Part shown: in pieces, positions 14,739 through 20,217 of the stretch
Layout: the number at the start of each line of letters is the position of its first letter
Numbering within the stretch: position 1 is the stretch's first letter
From: Wenzhouxiangella sp.
GTDB lineage: Bacteria > Pseudomonadota > Gammaproteobacteria > Xanthomonadales > Wenzhouxiangellaceae
Length of the DNA stretch: 20,217 nt
NCBI GenBank assembly: GCA_007119095.1
Contig: SKQI01000201.1
Span: 1 to 20,217, forward strand
Direction: 5' to 3'
Notes under the pieces: model-generated
Databases searched by the model: none
What the model saw: only the letters and a program-made list of their open reading frames with translations
What the model was told of the DNA's origin: nothing
Position numbers and translations under genes: made by a program

Positions 14739-16145
14739 ATGATGATCGACGCGCGTGATTCCGCAGCCGACCTTGACAGAAGGGCAGATTTCATCATTGT
14801 GGGTGCCGGTATCGCCGGAATCACTCTGGCCCTTGAGTTGGCGGCCCGCCACTCCGTCATCCTGCTTGAATCGGGAGGTACTGAAGCCGATCGTGAAACG
14901 CAATCGCTCTACGACGGCGAATCCATCGGCCTGAATTACTCTCTGCTGGGTTCGCGGCTGCGTTTTCTCGGCGGCACCAGCAACCATTGGGGCGGATGGT
15001 GCGGGATGTTGGATGACCACGACTTCGCAACCCGTGACTGGGTGCCGCACAGTGGCTGGCCGATCTCCTCGGCGGAACTTGCCCCGTTTCAGGACAAGAC
15101 TGCCGACATTCTGGACCTGGGATCAGGCAACTTCGAAACTGAGGAATTGGTTGCCAGGGAAGATCATGCCTTGCTCGTTGATGGTTCAAAAGTCACCCAT
15201 CGGATGATGAGATTCAGCAATCCGGTGACAAGAATGGGCGAGAAATACCGGAACGCGCTCGAAAACACACCCGGCCTGAGCGTCCTGCTTCATGCCAACC
15301 TCGTTGACCTGAGACTGCACGAAAATGGCAGCACAGTGAACTCCGGCCAGGTACGCACTCTGAACGGTCGCTCCGGCCGGATTACCGCCAAACACTTTAT
15401 TTTGGCTTGTGGCGGGTTGGAAAACGCACGCCTGCTTCTCGCCTGCCGCAGCCAGGCTCGCGCCGGCCTGGGCAACGACAAGGGTCTGGTCGGTCGCTTT
15501 TTCATGGAGCATCCCCACGTCACGGCCGCAGAACTGTTTGCGCTTGACCAAAGCTGGTGCCGAGGGCAGATGGCTCTTCGAAGGGACAGCGATCACTGGT
15601 TCGGGCTGGCACTAGCGCCGACCGAAGAAAGCCTGGCACATCATCGTTGCCTGAATTTCCGAGGACAGATATTCAATGTCGAATGTGAAACCGATGAGCC
15701 AATAACACTTCGGGTAATGATGGAGCAAGCGCCTAATCCAAACAGCAGGTTGCGTCTGAGCGGTAGCGAGGATGCTCTCGGCCTGCCGAAGATTGAGCTT
15801 GATTGGCGGCTCAATGAACTGGACTGGCACGGTATTCAGTGCATGGGGCGCCTCGTCGGAGAAGCGCTGGGAGCCCAGGGCCTGGGTCGGGTCAAACTAC
15901 GGAACTGGGTGATGGAGCAAGACGGTAGCCGAATTGGTTTTGGCTCCCATCACATGGGCACCACCCGGATGGCCGATGACCCGGCCGCTGGCGTCGTGGA
16001 CCGGAACTGCAGGGTATTTGGCACCTCGAACCTTTTTGTTGCCGGCAGCAGCGTTTTTGCCACCGGCGGCGCCATCAATCCCACCTTTACCCTGACGGCA
16101 CTCGCCCTGAGGCTGGCAGAACATCTCACTGGCTTGGTTCGGTAA
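14739..16145 (+). CDS. GMC family FAD-dependent oxidoreductase
   Basis: The 468-residue flavoprotein is a glucose-methanol-choline oxidoreductase, acting on an alcohol or sugar hydroxyl. The FAD-binding dinucleotide motif is FIIVGAGIAGI near residues 17-27, followed by LLESGG and the GGTSNHWGGW segment that contacts the flavin. The C-terminal GMC block has the active-site His in GSHHMGTTRMADDP (H404/H405) and Asn in GGAINPTFTLTALALRLAEHL (N447). There is no signal peptide. An in-frame start at 14682 would overlap the upstream gene; ATGATG at 14739-14744, 5 bp after its stop, is preferred and implies translational coupling. It is shorter than glucose oxidase/choline dehydrogenase types and fits the heteromeric membrane dehydrogenases, but no cytochrome c subunit gene lies nearby. 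The substrate cannot be named. Confidence 0.9.
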   Translation: MMIDARDSAADLDRRADFIIVGAGIAGITLALELAARHSVILLESGGTEADRETQSLYDGESIGLNYSLLGSRLRFLGGTSNHWGGWCGMLDDHDFATRDWVPHSGWPISSAELAPFQDKTADILDLGSGNFETEELVAREDHALLVDGSKVTHRMMRFSNPVTRMGEKYRNALENTPGLSVLLHANLVDLRLHENGSTVNSGQVRTLNGRSGRITAKHFILACGGLENARLLLACRSQARAGLGNDKGLVGRFFMEHPHVTAAELFALDQSWCRGQMALRRDSDHWFGLALAPTEESLAHHRCLNFRGQIFNVECETDEPITLRVMMEQAPNPNSRLRLSGSEDALGLPKIELDWRLNELDWHGIQCMGRLVGEALGAQGLGRVKLRNWVMEQDGSRIGFGSHHMGTTRMADDPAAGVVDRNCRVFGTSNLFVAGSSVFATGGAINPTFTLTALALRLAEHLTGLVR

Positions 16146-16211
16146 GCAACCGCCAAAAGATGGATTGGCCCCGGCTATTAGTCCTGAACGGCTCACCCGT
16201 GTTCATCACCA

Positions 16212-16220
16212 TGTCATAAT
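16212..16220 (+). promoter_or_regulatory. Candidate extended -10 box of the CotH gene
   Basis: TGTCATAAT at 16212-16220 reads as an extended -10 element (TGn plus CATAAT). It would start transcription near 16227, about 32 nt upstream of the chosen ATG. No good -35 is present, as is allowed for extended -10 promoters. The 113-bp spacer has nothing else of note. Confidence 0.4.
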
Positions 16221-16258
16221 GACGCTTGATGCAAGAGGCCAATGAACCAAGAAATTTC

Positions 16259-19200
16259 ATGCGAATCTTTACCTCATTACTTTTTTTTTCAATAATTCAA
16301 CAAGTTAGTGCCGGACAAATCTTGAATGCCGACTTCCAGCAGGAAGGTGGGAGCTGGCAGGATCGCGAAGGACCACCTGGCTGGGAAATCAGACTGGACA
16401 GCGACGATCAGTTCGGCATTGTCGATGACATTGATTTCGCCCACGCGGGCAGCCGCGCCTTTTATTTCAGCCGTGTTGAACGTGGATTCGGCGCCAGCCG
16501 CTTGGAGCAATGCATTGTCGTCTCCGACCCGCTCGCCCTGCGCCTGTCCGTGCATGTGCTGACCGACGAGCCACACCCCGAGCTGGCCTTGCGCCTGCGG
16601 ATGGACTTCTACGCCGATAATGAGTGTGACGAAGACTCCGCCAACGCCGATGCCGAGCAAGTCCAAAGTGACATTGGCCTGGGCCCCGATCGCGTGCCCC
16701 CGGGGGTATGGACCCGACTCGAAAGTGAAACGCGCCTGGGTAGCGCTCTGGGAGACGATGTAGGCTCGGTTCGGATCAGCATTCGCCAGCGCGATCGCAG
16801 CGCCAATGGCGACCCACGTGATCCGCCACGAACGGTCTGGATCGACAGCGTGCAACTCGATGAAGGCGAGGTGGTCGTTCTGCCCGCCGCGCAACGGCAG
16901 GCTTTGCGTGACATCTATGAGTACCTCGATGGCAGCAACTGGCGGCGCCAGCTCGGCTGGATGGGCGCTGAAGGGACCGAATGCCAGTGGCAAGGCGTGA
17001 CCTGCAACGAGGCCGGTGACGGCGTCATCGAGCTGGATTTGTCAGCCAATGCCCTTGTTGGCACGCTGCCGGAATCCCTCCTGGGACTTGATGATCTGGA
17101 CCCGCAAGGCGGCCTGGATCTTTGCTGGAACGATGTCCTCGCTCCGGATTCGCTGCAGTCTTTTTTGCAGGAGCATCACTTTGGTGGCGACCCGGGCTTC
17201 TGCCAGGGCGTTGAACCGGAACCGCTGCAGCGAGCGATGAGCGGTCATTTCTTCCAGCCCTTGGGCCGCAACGGCGAAGGCATCATGCTGCATATGCTCA
17301 GCGAGGGCTCAGCTGTCATTTATTGGGCCACTCACAACGACCAGGGTGAACCACTGTGGCTGACCGGCACCGCTCGCGGCCAGGATCGCATTTTGCGATT
17401 CAACGATCTCTGGTACACCAGCCGTCCGGACGGCGTTCTGGTTGAGCGCGCCGGCCGAGCCACCCTGGCTTTCGTGGCCAACGAAGAACAACCACCCTGC
17501 GCCTCCGCCATCCTGCGTTTCAGTCTCACCGGCCCTGATTTTGAAGCGGCCGATGGCCGCGATCTGCTCGCCCTGGATACCTTCGGTGGTTGCCAGCGCC
17601 CAACTGGGCAAGATCCAGTCATCATGGCACTGGAGGGTCACTGGTTTGATGAAACCCAGCCTGGCGAAGGAATCAGCCTGACACCTTTCGGTACTGATCA
17701 GGTCCTGGTCAACTGGTTCAGCTACGGCGATGACGGCAACCAACTCTGGAAGATCGGCGCTGGGATCCGCGACAATGACCAGATCGAGTTCGGCCGCTTG
17801 ATCGGCTTTGCCGGCGGCAATTTCAACGATTTCCTGAGTCCGGACATGCTCAGCATTGTTCCAGGCGGCTTGGCGCGCATGGAGCAAAGCGGCGATGGCT
17901 GGCTGTTTACCTATCAACCACAGGATGAAGCACTCAGAGAGCTGAACCTCCACCGCGTTCAGGCTGGCCCGGATCTACTGGCTTCCACCGGTGTACGCAT
18001 GGACCTGGAGATGTCGCCAGAAGATGTCGAACTGCTTTACAGTCGGGACATCTTCAGTGATGAGCGTCTTCCCGGGCAGGTGCGTTTCAATGGCTCTGAT
18101 GAAGTACTGGACCTGACCGGCCTGCGGTTTCGCGGCAGCTCATCACGCTTCCTGCCGAAGAAGTCTTTCAACGTGCGATTCGAGCAGTCCCAGGATCTGC
18201 TGTTCGGCAGTGACCGGATGAATCTCAATGCCATGTACACCGACCCAACCATGATGCGCGAGCAGCTCGGCTTCGAGATGTTTCACAAGCTAGGTGTCCC
18301 CGCTTCTCAAACCCGCTTCTTCGACCTGTGGATCAACGGTGTCTACGAAGGAACCTACATCCATATCCAGCGTGTTGATGAGTGGTTGCTTAGCATGAAC
18401 GGCCTGAACCCTGATGGCACCCTGGTTCGAGATGGCTTCCGAGACAACAGCGATTTGGCCCGTTCTGCATTTGGTCAGAACTATGCCGGCCTGTCGCCTG
18501 AAGGGCGCGTTCAACTTCTCGCTGAGAATTTCGACTATCGTGGCGATCCCTCCTGGGAGCACCTTGACGATCTGATCCAGTGGGTACGCGAAACGCCTAC
18601 AGGGTCTGCTTTTGCCGAAGGGCTGGAGGCCCGGGTTGATCTCGACAACTTCATCGACTGGCTGCTGGTACATTGGCTGATCGGCGATATCGACTCTTGG
18701 GGAGACGACTACTGGATGTACCTGGATCACGATGATCCGGATGCCCGCTGGCGCTTCATTCCGTGGGACAAAGATCTGTCGTTCGGCTCGCATTTTCGCT
18801 CGGGCATTGGCACAGACAACGACTTCTTCGCCTATGAATACGAGCTGACCGGCGGCTGGGATAACCTGCTGATTGCCAAGGCACTGGCTACACCTGCGCT
18901 GTCGGAGCAGATTAACCAGCGTCTGGATGAACTGATGTCGGAAAAAATCAGCCCGGAATGGTTCAATGCGCGCATCGACGCACTCGCAGAAAAATTGGAG
19001 GACAGCGTCAATATCCAGCCAAGTCCGATGGCGTTTGCCCTGCATGACAAAAACCACCACGGCCGGCTCGACCGATTCCGCGACCAGGTCGAATCCATTC
19101 GAGACTTCGTCGGTATGCGGTATGCGTTTATTGAACGTCAGTTGGCTGGTGTCGGTAGCGAGATCGACACGGCTGAGCTACTGATTCCTGCGGGTTCATC

Positions 19201-19603
19201 GGGTCATTATTTCTTGACCGATGAAACCGGTTTCAGCCTGGGTGCAATCGAGATCAATGCGCCGTTGGAAAATGAACTGACGATCACCTTGCAGGTTGAT
19301 CCCATCAGCGATGTGTTTGGCATTGATCGAGAATGGTCCCTGACTGTCGATCAACCAATCGAGATCGCAACGCTGTCGCTCTTTTATCGCAACGACATAG
19401 CGCAGTTCGGGCGAGGCGAAAACTGGTACACGGGTGGTGATCTGCCCATCGGCCAGCAAGATCAGTTGCAAGTACATATCGACGCGGGTATCGGTCAGTG
19501 GATGGTACTGCCAACCCGCATCAACCCCTACTCGAACCGAGCAGACAGCAACCAACTGACCTTTGAGCCAGGAACCTACCGGATGAGACTGCTCCTGCAG
19601 TAA
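16259..19603 (+). CDS. Exported multidomain CotH kinase-fold protein
   Basis: The ATG at 16259 gives 1114 residues with a signal peptide (MRIFTSLLFFSIIQQVSA, cleavage after residue 18); an in-frame start 33 nt upstream would put acidic residues before it. Domains in order: a jellyroll carbohydrate-binding-like region (about 19-200); an LRR N-terminal-type segment (about 205-310; LRDIYEYLDGSNWRR, CQWQGVTCNE, IELDLSANALVGTLPESL); two related modules (about 330-445 and 459-575) beginning GHFFQPLGRNGEGI and GHWFDETQPGEGI; the CotH domain (about 590-880); and a C-terminal beta-rich domain (about 965-1114). CotH marks are RFRGSSSRFLPKKSFNVRF, GTYIHIQRVDEW (D707), LIGDIDSWGDDYWMYL (D810, D812) and FIPWDKDLSFG (D837, D839). 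Bacillus CotH phosphorylates spore-coat proteins; the role in non-spore-forming bacteria is unknown. Surface or periplasmic action is inferred. Confidence 0.85.
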   Translation: MRIFTSLLFFSIIQQVSAGQILNADFQQEGGSWQDREGPPGWEIRLDSDDQFGIVDDIDFAHAGSRAFYFSRVERGFGASRLEQCIVVSDPLALRLSVHVLTDEPHPELALRLRMDFYADNECDEDSANADAEQVQSDIGLGPDRVPPGVWTRLESETRLGSALGDDVGSVRISIRQRDRSANGDPRDPPRTVWIDSVQLDEGEVVVLPAAQRQALRDIYEYLDGSNWRRQLGWMGAEGTECQWQGVTCNEAGDGVIELDLSANALVGTLPESLLGLDDLDPQGGLDLCWNDVLAPDSLQSFLQEHHFGGDPGFCQGVEPEPLQRAMSGHFFQPLGRNGEGIMLHMLSEGSAVIYWATHNDQGEPLWLTGTARGQDRILRFNDLWYTSRPDGVLVERAGRATLAFVANEEQPPCASAILRFSLTGPDFEAADGRDLLALDTFGGCQRPTGQDPVIMALEGHWFDETQPGEGISLTPFGTDQVLVNWFSYGDDGNQLWKIGAGIRDNDQIEFGRLIGFAGGNFNDFLSPDMLSIVPGGLARMEQSGDGWLFTYQPQDEALRELNLHRVQAGPDLLASTGVRMDLEMSPEDVELLYSRDIFSDERLPGQVRFNGSDEVLDLTGLRFRGSSSRFLPKKSFNVRFEQSQDLLFGSDRMNLNAMYTDPTMMREQLGFEMFHKLGVPASQTRFFDLWINGVYEGTYIHIQRVDEWLLSMNGLNPDGTLVRDGFRDNSDLARSAFGQNYAGLSPEGRVQLLAENFDYRGDPSWEHLDDLIQWVRETPTGSAFAEGLEARVDLDNFIDWLLVHWLIGDIDSWGDDYWMYLDHDDPDARWRFIPWDKDLSFGSHFRSGIGTDNDFFAYEYELTGGWDNLLIAKALATPALSEQINQRLDELMSEKISPEWFNARIDALAEKLEDSVNIQPSPMAFALHDKNHHGRLDRFRDQVESIRDFVGMRYAFIERQLAGVGSEIDTAELLIPAGSSGHYFLTDETGFSLGAIEINAPLENELTITLQVDPISDVFGIDREWSLTVDQPIEIATLSLFYRNDIAQFGRGENWYTGGDLPIGQQDQLQVHIDAGIGQWMVLPTRINPYSNRADSNQLTFEPGTYRMRLLLQ

Positions 19604-19613
19604 AGCGCACTCC

Positions 19614-19645
19614 AGCCAACCGTGGGAAAAGCCCCACGGTTGGCT
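19614..19645. terminator. Hairpin between convergent CotH and guaA genes
   Basis: AGCCAACCGTGGG (19614-19626) pairs perfectly over 13 bp with CCCACGGTTGGCT (19633-19645), with the loop AAAAGC. It lies 10 bp after the CotH stop and 54 bp from the guaA stop. No T-tract follows on either strand, so it is better seen as a bidirectional 3'-end hairpin than as a classic intrinsic terminator. Confidence 0.6.
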
Positions 19646-19698
19646 GCTGCGCACTTCTCAAAAACCCTGATGATTTGCTAAGCCGAAGCGCAGCCCGG

Positions 19699-20217
19699 CT
19701 ACTCCCATTCGATCGTTGCCGGCGGCTTGCCGGAAATGTCGTAGACCACGCGCGACACGCCAACACACTCGTTGATGATGCGCCGTGAGACATGATCGAG
19801 AAACTCGTGATCCAGATAGGCCCAACGGGCAGTCATGAAATCAATGGTCTCAACCGCGCGCAATGCGATGACATACTCGTAGCGTCGGGCATCGCCGACA
19901 ACGCCGACCGACTTGACTGGCAAGAACACGGCAAAAGCCTGGCTGACCTGATCGTACAAACCGGCCTTGCGCAGCTCGCTGATAAAGATATGATCGGCCT
20001 TTTGCAGCGGCTCGACGAACTCGGGGCGCACTTCGCCGAGGATGCGCACGCCCAGGCCGGGGCCGGGAAAGGGATGGCGCATGACCAGCTCGGCCGGCAA
20101 TCCTAGCTCGATGCCGATCCTGCGCACCTCGTCCTTGAACAGCTCGCGCAAGGGCTCGACCAGCTTCAGGTTCATGTCTGCCGGCAGGCCGCCGACGTTG
20201 TGGTGCGACTTGATCAC
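19699..20217 (-). CDS. guaA: GMP synthase (glutamine-hydrolysing), C-terminal part
   Basis: The 172 codons visible are the C-terminal third of GuaA, which converts XMP to GMP with glutamine and ATP in the last step of guanine nucleotide synthesis. Diagnostic stretches are KSHHNVGGLPADM, LVEPLRELFKDEVR, MRHPFPGPGLGVRILGE, and the C-terminus SRRIINECVGVSRVVYDISGKPPATIEWE, which carries the dimerisation domain and conserved end. The frame is open to the window edge, so the glutamine amidotransferase and ATP-pyrophosphatase domains lie beyond it. The gene converges on the CotH gene. Confidence 0.97.
   Translation of the reverse strand: MIKSHHNVGGLPADMNLKLVEPLRELFKDEVRRIGIELGLPAELVMRHPFPGPGLGVRILGEVRPEFVEPLQKADHIFISELRKAGLYDQVSQAFAVFLPVKSVGVVGDARRYEYVIALRAVETIDFMTARWAYLDHEFLDHVSRRIINECVGVSRVVYDISGKPPATIEWE

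Noticed and set aside
14328..15050. 240-codon open frame on the minus strand opposite the Tat lipoprotein and GMC genes
   Set aside because: It overlaps two well-supported plus-strand genes, has no recognisable motif, and is the usual antisense openness of GC-rich coding sequence.

Overview
The window looks like chromosomal core sequence from a GC-rich gammaproteobacterium, most likely the Xanthomonadales/Wenzhouxiangella-like part of the class. This rests on gene content: the large 180-kDa class NAD-glutamate dehydrogenase, a short (~257 aa) NAD kinase, a secreted PD40-amidohydrolase, a CotH protein with duplicated 'GxW/F...GEG' modules, and a C-rich-loop sRNA that resembles Xanthomonas sX13. 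The taxonomy is an inference and was not tested by a search.

Layout. Positions 1-9113 are entirely on the minus strand. In transcription order they hold an acyl-CoA dehydrogenase, NAD-glutamate dehydrogenase (gdhB), NAD kinase (nadK), a cN-I type 5'-nucleotidase and the 5' part of an exported PD40/amidohydrolase that runs off the left edge. The first four could form an amino-acid/acyl-CoA catabolism and NAD(P) supply unit. A strong hairpin made of a short repeated motif lies between nadK and the nucleotidase. Positions 9114-9950 are an RNA-rich intergenic stretch. It contains a complete candidate sRNA (near-consensus promoter, two hairpins whose loops both read UUCCCCCCUU, intrinsic terminator), then tRNA-Leu(CAG) with its own promoter, then a 220-bp spacer carrying short copies of tRNA-Leu segments, then a convergent tRNA-Leu(TAG).

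Positions 9948-14251 hold a SRAP/HMCES-type protein (plus), an ICMT-like membrane methyltransferase, an M3-family lipoprotein peptidase and tadA (all minus). Positions 14350-19603 (plus) hold a Tat-signal lipoprotein overlapping a signal-less GMC oxidoreductase by operon structure, probably a periplasmic sugar/alcohol dehydrogenase pair, then a 1114-aa exported CotH-fold protein with several N-terminal modules. The 3' part of guaA (minus) closes the window; a 13-bp hairpin separates it from the convergent CotH gene.

The most interesting item is the sRNA at about 9329-9442. Second-tier items are the CotH protein with substitutions at positions normally conserved in its kinase-like fold, the terminator hairpin lying inside the proposed start of the methyltransferase gene, the repeat hairpin at 2061-2116, and the tRNA-derived fragments between the two tRNA-Leu genes. 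No CRISPR array, insertion sequence or integrase gene was seen.
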